DNA from: Hyphomicrobiales bacterium | GTDB lineage: Bacteria > Pseudomonadota > Alphaproteobacteria > Rhizobiales > Beijerinckiaceae | Direction of reading: 5' to 3' | NCBI GenBank assembly: GCA_027487245.1 | Contig: JAIYDY010000086.1 | Span: forward strand, 1-50,536 | Length of the DNA: 50,536 bases | Position numbers and translations under genes: made by a program | Notes under the pieces: model-generated | The model's database searches: none | The model's input: only the letters and a program-made list of their open reading frames with translations | What the model was told of the DNA's origin: nothing | Shown here: positions 10,165 to 19,205 of the stretch, piece by piece | How the letters are laid out: every line of letters starts with the position of its first letter | Numbering within the stretch: position 1 is the stretch's first letter

Positions 10165-11157
10165 TCAGACCTCGGTCCGGGCCGGACGCGACATCAGGGC
10201 CGCGATGGCCGCGTCGAGGCTGACCTCGCCGGCCACAAGCGCGGCCACCTGGCGGGCAATCGGCATGTCGGTGCCGCGCGCGTCGGCCAGATCGACAAGG
10301 GCTGCCGCCGTGAGGGCGCCCTCGGCGAGTTTGCCGCCGCTGGCTTCCGCAACACTAAGGCCGCGCCCGAGCGCTTCGCCGAAGGCATAGTTGCGCGACT
10401 TGAGCGATGAGGCGGTGAGCACCAGGTCGCCAAGGCCCGAGAGGCCCATCAGCGTCTGTGGCTCGGCGCCATAGGCCCGGGCAAAGCGCATCAGTTCGGC
10501 GAAGCCGCGCGCCACCAGCGCCGCGCGTGCACTCTCCCCGAGGCCGCGCCCGATGACCGCTCCGCAGGCGATGGCCAGCACGTTCTTGGCGGCGCCGCCG
10601 ATCTCGACCCCGCGCACATCGGTGCCGTGGTAGACGCGAAAGGTCGTGCCCGACAGCGCTCCGGCCAGCGCCTCCGCAATGACCGCATCGGCTGCGGCCA
10701 GCACCACGGCGGTGGGCAGCCCGCGTGAGACATCCTCTGCGAAGCTCGGCCCCGAGAGCACGCCGAAGGGCTGGCGCGGGAGCAGGTCGGCAATGATGTC
10801 GCCGAGGAACAGGCGGCTCGCGCGGTCGATGCCCTTGGCGCACAGGACCAGCGGCGTCGCAGGCTTCATCACCAGTCCGAGCGCTTCGGCCATGGCGGCA
10901 CAGGTCTGTGCCGGGGTGACCAGCAGCACGGCGCGCGCGGCCCCGGCACGGGCGAGGTCGGCCGTGGGGATGACGCCGGCCTCCAGCAACACCCCGGGCA
11001 GACGACGCCGATTCTGCCGTTCGCCGGCCATCTCCCGGGCATGATCGGGATCGCGTGCGATCAGCGTGACCTCGCGTCCGGCGCGGGCGGCAGCGTTGGC
11101 CAGCGCCGTGCCCCAGGCTCCGGCTCCGACCACGGCGATGTGCTGGAACAGGGTCAT
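10165..11157 (-). CDS. gpsA: NAD(P)H-dependent glycerol-3-phosphate dehydrogenase
   Basis: GpsA reduces dihydroxyacetone phosphate to sn-glycerol-3-phosphate, the backbone for phospholipids. The 330-residue protein has the N-terminal dinucleotide fold ([12 protein letters not shown]), the LCAKGID and [12 protein letters not shown] motifs, the catalytic lysine in [13 protein letters not shown], and the C-terminal [14 protein letters not shown] region. Length and order are canonical. Its ATG overlaps the tsaD stop by 4 bp (ATGA), so the two are translationally coupled, the standard rhizobial order. Confidence 0.95.
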   Translation of the reverse strand: MTLFQHIAVVGAGAWGTALANAAARAGREVTLIARDPDHAREMAGERQNRRRLPGVLLEAGVIPTADLARAGAARAVLLVTPAQTCAAMAEALGLVMKPATPLVLCAKGIDRASRLFLGDIIADLLPRQPFGVLSGPSFAEDVSRGLPTAVVLAAADAVIAEALAGALSGTTFRVYHGTDVRGVEIGGAAKNVLAIACGAVIGRGLGESARAALVARGFAELMRFARAYGAEPQTLMGLSGLGDLVLTASSLKSRNYAFGEALGRGLSVAEASGGKLAEGALTAAALVDLADARGTDMPIARQVAALVAGEVSLDAAIAALMSRPARTEV

Positions 11158-12245
11158 GGTGACAGCACGGTCTCGCCGGGAGGCGACGACGCGGAGGAGG
11201 ATGGTGCTTCGGGCTTGCGTGCTTCCAGCGGCCAGCGCGGACGTGGCGGCGCATCAAGACCATCGGTGAGGCCGATGCGCAGGCGTTCGAGCCCGGCCCA
11301 GGCGATCATCGCGCCATTGTCGCCGCACAGGGCGAGAGGCGGCGCGACGAGTCTCAGGCCGGCCTCGGTGGCGAGCCGCGCAAGGCCGCGCTGGATGGCG
11401 ATGTTGGCGGCTACCCCGCCGGCCACGACGAGGCAGGTCGGCTTGCACATCTCGGCCCTGAAGGCCTTGAGCCCGACGCGGGTGCGCTCGACCATGACAT
11501 CGACAACGGCTGCCTGAAAGGAGGCGCACAGATCCCTGACCGCCTGATCCGACAGGGGCGCGATGCGTTCGGCGGCGAGTCGTACGGCCGTCTTCAGCCC
11601 CGAAAGTGAAAAGTTCGGCTCGGCCCTGCCGAGCATCGGGCGCGGAAAATCGAAGGCTTCCGGATCGCCCTGAAGCGCCTCGCGCTCCACTGATGGGCCG
11701 CCGGGATAGGGCAGCGACAGCATCTTGGCGACCTTGTCGAAAGCTTCGCCGACCGCATCGTCGATGGTGGTGCCGAGGCGGACATAGTCACCGACGCCGC
11801 GCACCGCCAGCAGCTGCGTGTGCCCGCCCGAGACCAGCAGCAGCAGATAGGGGAAGGCCACCTCATCGGTGAGTCGGGCGGTGAGCGCATGCGCTTCGAG
11901 ATGGTTGACCGCCATGAAGGGCTTGCCGGCCACCAGCGCCAGTGCCTTGGCCGTGGTCAGGCCCACCATGACGCCGCCGACCAGGCCGGGGCCGGCGGCT
12001 GCCGCAATGCCTGAGAGATCGGACAACTCGCAACCGGCGGTGCGCAGCGCGCGCTCGACAATGCGGTCCATGACCTCAAGGTGGGCACGGGCCGCGATTT
12101 CCGGAACGACACCGCCATAGGCTGCGTGGGCCGCGATCTGGCTGAGCACCTCGTTGGACAGGATATGCGGCTTGCCTGCGGCGTCCACCTCGACAACGGC
12201 AGCGGCAGTTTCGTCGCAAGTGGTCTCGATTCCGAGAACGCGCAT
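11154..12245 (-). CDS. tsaD: tRNA N6-adenosine threonylcarbamoyltransferase TsaD
   Basis: TsaD transfers the threonylcarbamoyl group to A37 of ANN-decoding tRNAs, working with TsaB and TsaE. The 363-residue protein carries the N-terminal [13 protein letters not shown] phosphate loop, the metal-binding [12 protein letters not shown] motif (two His), VSGGHTQL, and the C-terminal [12 protein letters not shown]. Start at the ATG 12245 (MRVLGIETT) is fixed by the family; longer in-frame sequence upstream is not conserved. It is divergent from hemC across 167 bp that must contain both promoters. Confidence 0.95.
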   Translation of the reverse strand: MRVLGIETTCDETAAAVVEVDAAGKPHILSNEVLSQIAAHAAYGGVVPEIAARAHLEVMDRIVERALRTAGCELSDLSGIAAAAGPGLVGGVMVGLTTAKALALVAGKPFMAVNHLEAHALTARLTDEVAFPYLLLLVSGGHTQLLAVRGVGDYVRLGTTIDDAVGEAFDKVAKMLSLPYPGGPSVEREALQGDPEAFDFPRPMLGRAEPNFSLSGLKTAVRLAAERIAPLSDQAVRDLCASFQAAVVDVMVERTRVGLKAFRAEMCKPTCLVVAGGVAANIAIQRGLARLATEAGLRLVAPPLALCGDNGAMIAWAGLERLRIGLTDGLDAPPRPRWPLEARKPEAPSSSASSPPGETVLSP

Positions 12246-12412
12246 CCGTACTATTCCCAAGTTGGGGCCGCAAACCGATGTCGTGGCGCGGTCAGGGCTG
12301 GAAACTCTATAGTGTGCTCCGCTAGAGTGGCCAACAGGGCAGGCCGCGCAATCGGCGTTGGCCTTCTGTTGGTTGCGGGCTTCCTGGCCTGCCGTGAAGA
12401 ACTGGACTTGCG
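12246..12412. promoter_or_regulatory. Divergent promoter region tsaD / hemC
   Basis: These 167 bp separate the divergent tsaD and hemC starts and must carry promoters for both operons. No clear -35/-10 pair or operator palindrome stands out by eye, so only the location is claimed. Confidence 0.5.
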
Positions 12413-13354
12413 ATGATGGTCGGCACGATGGAACTTGACAGGCCGCTGGTGCTCGGCACGCGCGGCAGCCCGCTGGCGCTGGCCCAGGCCCATGAACTGG
12501 CAGGGCGGCTGAGCGCGGCACTGTCGCGACCTGTGGGGCATTTCCCGCTCGACATCATCCGCACCACCGGCGACGCGATCCAGGACCGGGCCTTGTCGGA
12601 GGCTGGCGGCAAGGGGCTGTTCACCAAGGAAATCGATGCGGCGCAACTGGCCGGCAAGGTCGATATCGCCGTGCACTCCTCCAAGGATCTGCCGACCGAG
12701 TTGCCGCCCGGCCTCGTGCTGGCCGGCTACTTGCCGCGCGAGGATGCCCGCGATGCTCTGATCGCGCGCGGGCCGCTGGCCGGCTTGCAGGGCCTGCCGA
12801 ACGGCGCGCGGATCGGCTCGGCCTCGCTGCGCCGGCAGGCCATCGTCAAGCGCGCGAGGCCCGACTGCTCGGTAGACCTGCTCCGGGGCAGTGTCGGCAC
12901 GCGGCTCGACAAGGTCATGGCCGGCGCGTTCGATGCCACCTTGCTGGCCATCGCGGGCCTCAGGCGGCTGGGGCTCGCCGACAAGGCCAGCGCGATCCTG
13001 TCCACTGACGAGATGCTGCCGGCGGTCGGGCAGGGCGCGATCGGCCTGGTGATCCGCGCCAGCGATGAAGCGGCCCTCACGGCGGTCAGTGCTGTCTTGT
13101 GTGCCGCCACGGGAGCGGCTGTCAGCGCCGAGCGGGCGATGCTCAAGGTGCTGGACGGCTCGTGCCGCACGCCGATTGCCGGCCATGCCACGATCAGCGG
13201 CGGCATCCTGACGCTGAAAGGACTGATCCTGTCGCCGGATGGCTCGGGCGTTGCCGAAGGCGAGCGCAGCGGGCCTGTGGCCGACGCGGTGCGCCTTGGC
13301 GATGACCTTGGCCATGCGCTGAGGGCGCGCGCGCCGGCGGGTGTCTACGCCTGA
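12413..13354 (+). CDS. hemC: Hydroxymethylbilane synthase (porphobilinogen deaminase)
   Basis: HemC joins four porphobilinogens into hydroxymethylbilane in haem synthesis. The product has [27 protein letters not shown] (active-site Asp 92), [10 protein letters not shown], and [13 protein letters not shown] with Cys 251, which carries the dipyrromethane cofactor. Length (313 aa) is normal. Translation could begin at the ATG at 12413 or at the in-frame ATG at 12428 ([14 protein letters not shown]); neither has a strong ribosome site. It is first in a hemC, hemD-mic60, hemY run. Confidence 0.95.
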   Translation: MMVGTMELDRPLVLGTRGSPLALAQAHELAGRLSAALSRPVGHFPLDIIRTTGDAIQDRALSEAGGKGLFTKEIDAAQLAGKVDIAVHSSKDLPTELPPGLVLAGYLPREDARDALIARGPLAGLQGLPNGARIGSASLRRQAIVKRARPDCSVDLLRGSVGTRLDKVMAGAFDATLLAIAGLRRLGLADKASAILSTDEMLPAVGQGAIGLVIRASDEAALTAVSAVLCAATGAAVSAERAMLKVLDGSCRTPIAGHATISGGILTLKGLILSPDGSGVAEGERSGPVADAVRLGDDLGHALRARAPAGVYA

Positions 13355-13414
13355 AAGGTTGCGCAGAAGCGGGCTTTCGGCCAGACCGGAAGCTGACCCA
13401 GTGGAGGGCGACAG

Positions 13415-15598
13415 ATGAGCATTCTCGTCACACGGCCTGAGCCGGGAGCCAGTCGCACACTGGCAGCGCTGACCGCGATGGACAAGACAGCGCTGACGGC
13501 CCCGCTGTTCGAGATCGTCCAGACGGCTCAGCCCCGTCCGAGCGGACGCTTTGCTGCGTTGCTGGTTACCAGCCAGAATGGCGCCGCGGGCCTGTCGCCG
13601 GCCTCGTCCGGCCTGGCCGCTGACCTGCCGGTGTTCGCGGTGGGGGACCGGACGGCGCAGGCCCTGCGCGATGCGGGTTTCACGGATGTGACCTCGGCCT
13701 CGGGCGACCAGAAGGCGCTGACGCGGCTGGTGCTGGCCCGCCTTTCGACACGCTACCGGGTTCTGCTGGCAACAGGAGAGGACCACAAGGATGGTCTGCC
13801 GGCGGCTTTCGCTGCGGCGGGCCACGAGTTGGCGGTTTGGCTGCGCTACAAGGCCGAAGCTGTGGCAAAGCTGCCAGAGGAGGCCCGCGAGGCCCTCCGT
13901 GCCGGCCAGATCGATGTGGCGCTGCACTATTCGCGGCGCGCCAGTGAGACCTTGTTGTCTCTGGCGGCAGCGGAGGGCCTTGGCGATGCGCTGGCCAAGA
14001 TGCGCCACCTGTGCCTGTCGCAGGATGTCGCAGCACCGTTGCAGGACGCGGGCCTTGCGAAGGTCGAGATCGCGGCGCATCCGGACGAGGACAGCCTGCT
14101 CGCGTTGGTCGAGGCCGGGCCGAAGGACGCATTGCCGAGGATGGATGCCGGGGTCCATGCTATCTCGAAAGCCGATCCGCCTGAGAGGACCATGACCACC
14201 ACACCCGAAACAGCCCCGCCGGCCAGCCCTGCCGAAGAGATGGCTGCGCCCGAGGGCCGGAGCCGCACAGCTTCCTCTCGCGCCCGCCGGCAAGCGGCTG
14301 CGCAGGGCAGCAACGCCGAACCGCCGACCGGAAGCGCCGCTGACGGGCCTGTCGGGCCTGCCGCCGAAAGGGCTTCGCGCTATGCCGGCGAGGTCGTGGC
14401 CGGGGCACGCGCAGAGATCAACCCGGTCGGGGCGACGGCTGCCGACGAGGGTCTGAACCGGTCGATGACGTCGCCCGCAAGCTTGCCCGAAACGCCCGTC
14501 ACGCCCATCATGGAATCGTCTGATGCTCCCGCAGTGTCGTCTGTTGCCTCTCCTGCTGTTTCTCCTTCCGTCACCGCCCGGCGTGGTGGGGCAGGGGCTC
14601 TCGGGCTGATGGCTGCCGGTCTGATCGGAGGTCTGGCCGGAGCCGGGATCATGGCCTATCTGCCGCAGGCTGCGCGGCTGGCCGGCATGCCCTCGTCCAC
14701 CGTCGTCGCGAAAGGTGAACTCGAGGCCCGGCTGGCGCGCATTGAGGCTGATCCGCGTGTGGACACATCACGGACCGGCGGCGCGGAGGGGGTTTCTGCG
14801 GGGCGGGTTCAGGCGCTTGTCCAGGGCCAGCTTCAGGCTGCCAGCGCCCCGCTCCGTAGCGAGATCGAGGCTGTCCAGCGGCGCGTGACCGAACTGGCGC
14901 AGCGGCCGGCTGCCGCGGCAGGCGATGCTGGCGCCAATCAGGCTCGGCAACTCGCCGAACTGACCGACAGGCTGGCGCGGAGCGAGCGCGGTTCGGAAAC
15001 CGCCGTCAATGCTGTCCGTGCGCTGGTGCCGCGCCTTGCAGAAATCGAACAGATCGGCAAGGCCGTCGGCACGCCCAGCGCCTCGGCCACGGGCGCTGCC
15101 CGGTTGATCCTGGCTGACCGGCTCGGCAAGGCGCTCGCCGAAGGCCGGCCCTTCGCCGTGGAAGCGCGGGCGCTGGCGGCCACGGGCGCTGCCGCCGAAC
15201 CGATGCAGGTGCTGAACGGGCTGGCTGCCGGCGGCGCGCCCTCCGGCGCCGGCCTGCTGGCCGATTTCCGCAAGCTGCGCGCTGTTCTGGCCATCGAGCC
15301 GGCCAATGTGGATGCGCCATGGACCGAGCGGCTGCTGAAGCTGACGGATGGGCTGGTGCGTGTGCGCAGCACGGGCGCGGTCGAGGGCTCATCGCCGGCT
15401 GCGATCACGGCGCGCATCGAGCAGGCTCTCCAGCGGGGTGATGTGGCTGCGGCGCAGGCCGCCTGGGCGCAGTTGCCCGAGCCGGCACGGCGAGCGAGCG
15501 AAGCGTTCGGCGCAGCGCTGAAACTGCGGGCCGATGCAGACCGGGCCATCAAGGCCATCACCGACGACGCCATCAAGGCGTTGTCGGCAGCGACATAA
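13415..15598 (+). CDS. hemD: Uroporphyrinogen-III synthase fused to Mic60/COG4223 membrane protein
   Basis: One 727-codon frame holds two proteins that are normally separate. Residues 1 to about 245 are HemD (MSILVTRPEPGASRTLAAL, FAVGDRTAQALRDAGF, VWLRYKAEAV), which cyclises hydroxymethylbilane. After a disordered Ala/Pro/Ser-rich stretch comes one membrane segment (about 393 to 416, GLMAAGLIGGLAGAGIMAYL), a coiled coil (about 430 to 560) and an all-helical C-terminal region (AEGRPFAVEARAL and on), the layout of COG4223, the alphaproteobacterial relative of mitofilin/Mic60 that shapes intracytoplasmic or inner membranes. An internal ATG at 14192 preceded by GAGAGGA could start a separate Mic60 from the same frame. 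The hemD-mic60-hemY order is conserved; the lack of a stop between the first two is the unusual point. Confidence 0.85.
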   Translation: MSILVTRPEPGASRTLAALTAMDKTALTAPLFEIVQTAQPRPSGRFAALLVTSQNGAAGLSPASSGLAADLPVFAVGDRTAQALRDAGFTDVTSASGDQKALTRLVLARLSTRYRVLLATGEDHKDGLPAAFAAAGHELAVWLRYKAEAVAKLPEEAREALRAGQIDVALHYSRRASETLLSLAAAEGLGDALAKMRHLCLSQDVAAPLQDAGLAKVEIAAHPDEDSLLALVEAGPKDALPRMDAGVHAISKADPPERTMTTTPETAPPASPAEEMAAPEGRSRTASSRARRQAAAQGSNAEPPTGSAADGPVGPAAERASRYAGEVVAGARAEINPVGATAADEGLNRSMTSPASLPETPVTPIMESSDAPAVSSVASPAVSPSVTARRGGAGALGLMAAGLIGGLAGAGIMAYLPQAARLAGMPSSTVVAKGELEARLARIEADPRVDTSRTGGAEGVSAGRVQALVQGQLQAASAPLRSEIEAVQRRVTELAQRPAAAAGDAGANQARQLAELTDRLARSERGSETAVNAVRALVPRLAEIEQIGKAVGTPSASATGAARLILADRLGKALAEGRPFAVEARALAATGAAAEPMQVLNGLAAGGAPSGAGLLADFRKLRAVLAIEPANVDAPWTERLLKLTDGLVRVRSTGAVEGSSPAAITARIEQALQRGDVAAAQAAWAQLPEPARRASEAFGAALKLRADADRAIKAITDDAIKALSAAT

Positions 15599-15617
15599 CA
15601 GGGCGGGGCAGGTCAGC

Positions 15618-17294
15618 ATGTTGCGAGTTCTTGTCTTCATCGCGGTCGCCAGCGCGCTGGCTTTCGGCGCTGTCTGGCTGGCCGAGCGCCCCGGCGAGGT
15701 GTCGATCGTCTGGAGCGGCATGACCATCGAGACCACAGTGGCGATGGCCGCCATTGGCGTCGCACTGCTGGTTGTCGCCGGCATGCTGCTATGGTCGCTT
15801 TTGCGCTTCATGCTGGGCCTGCCAACGGCGTTCTCCTTTGCAAGCCGTGCCCGCAAGCGCACGCGCGGCTATGAGGCTGTGTCGCGCGGCATGGTCGCGA
15901 TCGGCGCGGGCGATCCGTCCGCAGCGCGCCGGCATGCCTCCGATGCGCGCAAACTGATCCCTGACGAGCCGCTGGCCCTGCTGCTGAGCGCACAGTCGGC
16001 GCAGCTGTCTGGTGACAAGCCCGCTGCCGAGGCTGCCTTCAAGGACATGCTCGAAGAGCCGACCACGCGGGTGCTCGGCCTGCGCGGCCTGTTCGTCGAG
16101 GCCCGCCGCCGGGGTGACCAGATTTCCGCACGCGCTTTTGCCGATGAGGCCGTGCGGCTGTCGCCCTCGCTGGCCTGGGCCAATGATGCGCTGCTGGAAT
16201 TCCACTCGACCGCCGGCGACTGGGCCCTGGCCCGCACCGCCGTCGAGCGCCGCGCCGCCTTGCGGCTCAGCGACAAGACCGAGTCGCGCCGGCACCGCGC
16301 TGTCTTGCTGGCGGCAGAAGCGCTGGCCAAGCAGGAGACAAACCCCGCTGATGCGCTGTCCGCCGCGCTCGACGCCCTCAAGCTGGCTCCCGGCCTGACG
16401 CCGGCAGCCACACTTGCAGGGCGCATGCTCTCGGCCAGGGGCGACTTGCGCAAGGCCGCACGGGTGCTCGAAGCCGCATGGCGCGAGCAGCCGCATCCCG
16501 ACCTGGCCGCCGCCTATGTCAATCTGCGCAACGGCGACAGCCAGAAGGACAAGCTCGACAAGGCGCAAGCCCTGATGAAGCTCAAGCCGACCGATCCGGA
16601 AAGCGTATTCGCCGTGGCTGATGCAGCCATCGCAGCGCGCGACTATCGGTTGGCGCGCAAGGCTCTCTCGCCGTTGCTGGCGGCGGTTCCGACCGTGCGT
16701 GCCTGTCTCCTGATGGCGCGGATCGAAGATGGCGAACATGGCTCCGCAGGGCGCGCGCGCGAGTGGCTGACCCGTTCGGTGCGTGCGCCGCGCGACAACG
16801 CCTGGGTGGCCGATGGCATCGTGTCTGAGACATGGCTGCCGGTCTCGCCGGTGTCGGGCCGGCTCGATGCGTTTGCCTGGACCTTGCCGCCGCCTGTGCT
16901 GGGCAGTGCAGCGCCTGCCTTCGAGGAGTTCGAGCAGCCTTCCGCACCGCCCATGGACGGTCTCGCTGCCGAGCCACCACCGGTGCTGGCCGCAGCGTCC
17001 GGTCGCGACCGCGCGGCGGATGATGCCGACGTGCGAACTGCCGCGTCGGGCGAGGTGGCTGTGGCAGTTCCCCCAGAGGCTGCCGAGGTGGCGCAGGCAC
17101 CGGCCGCTGCTGTCGCTGCGCCCGATCCTGCGGTGTTGCCCGACCCTGCCGATTCGAAGGCCAACGCGCCGGTGGCGGCCCATGGCCCGATCATGCTGGC
17201 CGACGGCCTGCCGCGTGTGCCCGACGATCCGGGCCCGGAGCCGGGGGCAGCGCCACCAGCCCGGCGCTCGTTCTGGGGCTTTGGCAGCCGGTAG
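15618..17294 (+). CDS. hemY: HemY-like TPR membrane protein
   Basis: The 558-residue protein has two N-terminal membrane segments (LRVLVFIAVASALAFGAVWL and, near 40 to 65, VAMAAIGVALLVVAGMLLWSLL), then a HemY N-terminal domain and repeated helix-turn-helix (TPR-like) units from about 100 to 400 (RRHASDARKLIPDEPLALLL, VLEAAWREQPHPDLAAAY). The last 150 residues are Ala/Pro-rich and probably disordered, ending in RRSFWGFGSR. HemY proteins accompany hemC/hemD; their role in late haem synthesis or in membrane organisation is not settled, and this family is unrelated to the oxidase also called HemY. The ATG at 15618 starts the first membrane segment, 19 bp after the hemD-mic60 stop. Confidence 0.88.
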   Translation: MLRVLVFIAVASALAFGAVWLAERPGEVSIVWSGMTIETTVAMAAIGVALLVVAGMLLWSLLRFMLGLPTAFSFASRARKRTRGYEAVSRGMVAIGAGDPSAARRHASDARKLIPDEPLALLLSAQSAQLSGDKPAAEAAFKDMLEEPTTRVLGLRGLFVEARRRGDQISARAFADEAVRLSPSLAWANDALLEFHSTAGDWALARTAVERRAALRLSDKTESRRHRAVLLAAEALAKQETNPADALSAALDALKLAPGLTPAATLAGRMLSARGDLRKAARVLEAAWREQPHPDLAAAYVNLRNGDSQKDKLDKAQALMKLKPTDPESVFAVADAAIAARDYRLARKALSPLLAAVPTVRACLLMARIEDGEHGSAGRAREWLTRSVRAPRDNAWVADGIVSETWLPVSPVSGRLDAFAWTLPPPVLGSAAPAFEEFEQPSAPPMDGLAAEPPPVLAAASGRDRAADDADVRTAASGEVAVAVPPEAAEVAQAPAAAVAAPDPAVLPDPADSKANAPVAAHGPIMLADGLPRVPDDPGPEPGAAPPARRSFWGFGSR

Positions 17295-17327
17295 GGTTGA
17301 TCTTGCTGGCTCAGGCCCGGCGCGATG

Positions 17328-17576
17328 TCAGGGCTTTGCAGCGCCTTCCAGCGCAGCGAGCCGTGCGGCAAGGCGGTCATTCTCCTCGCGCGCCATGATG
17401 GCCATCTCGCGCACGGCCTCAAACTCCTCGCGGGTGACCACGTCCATGTCGGCCAGGATGCGCTGCATCTGGGTCTTGACCACGGTCTCGACCTCGCGGC
17501 GCACGCCCTGGGCCGCACCGGCGGCATCGGTGACCAGACGGGCGACTTCATCGAGCAGACGGTTCGGGGCGTTCAT
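17328..17576 (-). CDS. ubiK: Accessory factor UbiK family protein (BMFP domain)
   Basis: An 82-residue coiled-coil protein (NRLLDEVARLVTDAAGAAQG, then EVETVVKTQMQRILADMDVVTREEFEAVREMA and a leucine-zipper-like C-terminus). This is the BMFP/UbiK pattern: a trimerising membrane-associated helper that binds UbiJ-type factors and supports aerobic ubiquinone synthesis. GAGGA lies about 10 nt upstream of the ATG at 17576. It is convergent with hemY (33 bp between stops) and divergent from the lipoprotein gene. Confidence 0.83.
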   Translation of the reverse strand: MNAPNRLLDEVARLVTDAAGAAQGVRREVETVVKTQMQRILADMDVVTREEFEAVREMAIMAREENDRLAARLAALEGAAKP

Positions 17577-17748
17577 GACGGGTGGTCCTCGGGAAACAAA
17601 AGCAGGTTGGCGTCTGCTTATCATGCGGCATTGCGGGACGCACCGCCCATTTCGACGCTGGCGGCGAAACTGGACGTGCGCGCGCCGAGCCGCTAGAGAA
17701 GCAACAACCCAGACAAGCCCCGGCGTGACCAGGGGCGGGAGGCGTCCG

Positions 17749-18297
17749 ATGAAACCGATCCTGACCGCAGCCATCGTGGCCTGCGCCCTGAGCGCCTGCA
17801 ACGAGACCACGACCGCCAGCCGCGCGCCGACCATCGCTCCTGGCGTGCCGATCGCGGTCGACAGCATCTCCGGGGGGCCGGACGCGATGCGCGGCTCGTT
17901 CAGTTCGGCCATGTCCAACGAGGCCAGCGTCCGCCGCGTCGACATCGTCGATCCGGCCACCAACCCGCGCTACCGGGTGCGCGGCTATCTGGCCGCCGAG
18001 CCAACCGCCGATGGCCAGACCGCGCTGTCCTTCGTCTGGGACGTGTTCGACGCGCAGAAGCGCCGTGCCCAACGCATGCAGGGCGCGACCGTGGCCCGCA
18101 ACAACTCGGGCGACTGGAGCGGCGTCGACCAGAGCACCGTCAACAAGGCGGCGTCCGAATCCATGGACCAGATTGCCCAGTTCCTGGCCGGGCAGGAGCA
18201 GGTCCGTGCCGCAAGCGGCACAACGCCTGCTGCGGCGCCTGCCGCCGCCAGGCCGAGCGCGGTTGCAGCGGCCCGGGCGGCGAGTGCCGCGCGCTGA
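17749..18297 (+). CDS. Putative lipoprotein, 182 aa
   Basis: The N-terminus MKPILTAAIVACALSAC contains a lipobox (LSAC), so the mature protein should be anchored by a diacylglyceryl-Cys at residue 17. The body has a small mixed fold (RVDIVDPATNPRYRVRGYLAA, then TALSFVWDVFDAQKRRAQRMQGA) and a C-terminal Ala/Pro-rich tail. No family function is recognised; the middle part resembles short lipoproteins found upstream of lgt in related genomes. A GGGAGG site lies upstream of the ATG. The next gene makes the enzyme that would lipidate it. Confidence 0.72.
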   Translation: MKPILTAAIVACALSACNETTTASRAPTIAPGVPIAVDSISGGPDAMRGSFSSAMSNEASVRRVDIVDPATNPRYRVRGYLAAEPTADGQTALSFVWDVFDAQKRRAQRMQGATVARNNSGDWSGVDQSTVNKAASESMDQIAQFLAGQEQVRAASGTTPAAAPAAARPSAVAAARAASAAR

Positions 18298-18359
18298 GGC
18301 TGCGCCCGCCTGCCCGATTCAGGCTTGACCGCAGCCGTCCGATCCAGCACCCGTGAGGC

Positions 18360-19202
18360 ATGTCCTTCCTCGCCATCCCCTTTCCGATCATCGATCCGGT
18401 GGCCATTGCCATCGGACCCGTTGCGCTGCGCTGGTATGGGCTTGCCTACGTGGCCGGTCTGCTCGGCGGCTGGCTCTACATGCGCTGGCTGGTCGGCCGT
18501 GATGGCCTGTGGGGCGGGCTGAAGCGCCCGACCAAGCCCGAACTTGACGACCTTCTGGTCTGGGTCGCGATCGGCATCGTGCTGGGCGGGCGGCTTGGCT
18601 ATGTGCTGTTCTACGATCTGGCGAGCTACATCGATGGGCCGCTCGAAATCCTCGCGATCTGGCGTGGCGGGATGTCCTTCCATGGTGGGTTGATCGGCGC
18701 GACGCTGGCGCTTGCCCTGTTCGGCAGGCGGTACGGCTATGACCCGTTCAGCATCTTCGACATCGCCGCAGCGGTGGTGCCGATCGGCCTGTTCTTCGGG
18801 CGCATCGCCAATTTCATCAACGGCGAGTTGTGGGGCCGGGTCGCCCCCGATTTCGCCTATGCCATGGTGTTTCCGAATGGCGGGCCCGTGCCGCGCCATC
18901 CCAGCCAGCTCTATCAGGCCTTTCTCGAAGGGCCGGTTCTGTTCGTGCTGCTGGCCTTCGTGGTCCGCCATTTCGGCTTTCGCAAGCCGGGGCTGGTGGC
19001 CGGCGTGTTCGGCATCGGCTACGGCCTCGTGCGCATCTTTTCCGAGTTCTTCCGCGAGCCTGACCCGCAGCTTGGCTACCTGTTCGGCCAATCCGTCGGC
19101 GCACTGGGCGGGGGTATCACCATGGGCATGATGCTGTCGCTGCCGATGCTGCTGATCGGCGGCTGGCTGGTGATGCGTGCCCGCGCCCGCACTGCCGCCT
19201 GA
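18360..19202 (+). CDS. lgt: Prolipoprotein diacylglyceryl transferase
   Basis: Lgt transfers diacylglycerol from phosphatidylglycerol to the lipobox Cys of prolipoproteins in the inner membrane. The 280-residue, seven-membrane-segment protein has the Lgt signature GRIANFINGELWGR, the conserved MSFHGGLIGA loop with the essential His, and YGLVRIFSEFFREPD. Length and order are canonical. It lies 62 bp downstream of the lipoprotein gene and only 3 bp before midA. Confidence 0.95.
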   Translation: MSFLAIPFPIIDPVAIAIGPVALRWYGLAYVAGLLGGWLYMRWLVGRDGLWGGLKRPTKPELDDLLVWVAIGIVLGGRLGYVLFYDLASYIDGPLEILAIWRGGMSFHGGLIGATLALALFGRRYGYDPFSIFDIAAAVVPIGLFFGRIANFINGELWGRVAPDFAYAMVFPNGGPVPRHPSQLYQAFLEGPVLFVLLAFVVRHFGFRKPGLVAGVFGIGYGLVRIFSEFFREPDPQLGYLFGQSVGALGGGITMGMMLSLPMLLIGGWLVMRARARTAA

Positions 19203-19205
19203 GCC

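Noticed and set aside
12251..14293. Long minus-strand reading frame opposite hemC and hemD
   Set aside because: It is the antisense frame of high-G+C genes; its translation is Arg/Gln/Gly-rich without domains, while the plus strand encodes clear HemC and HemD.
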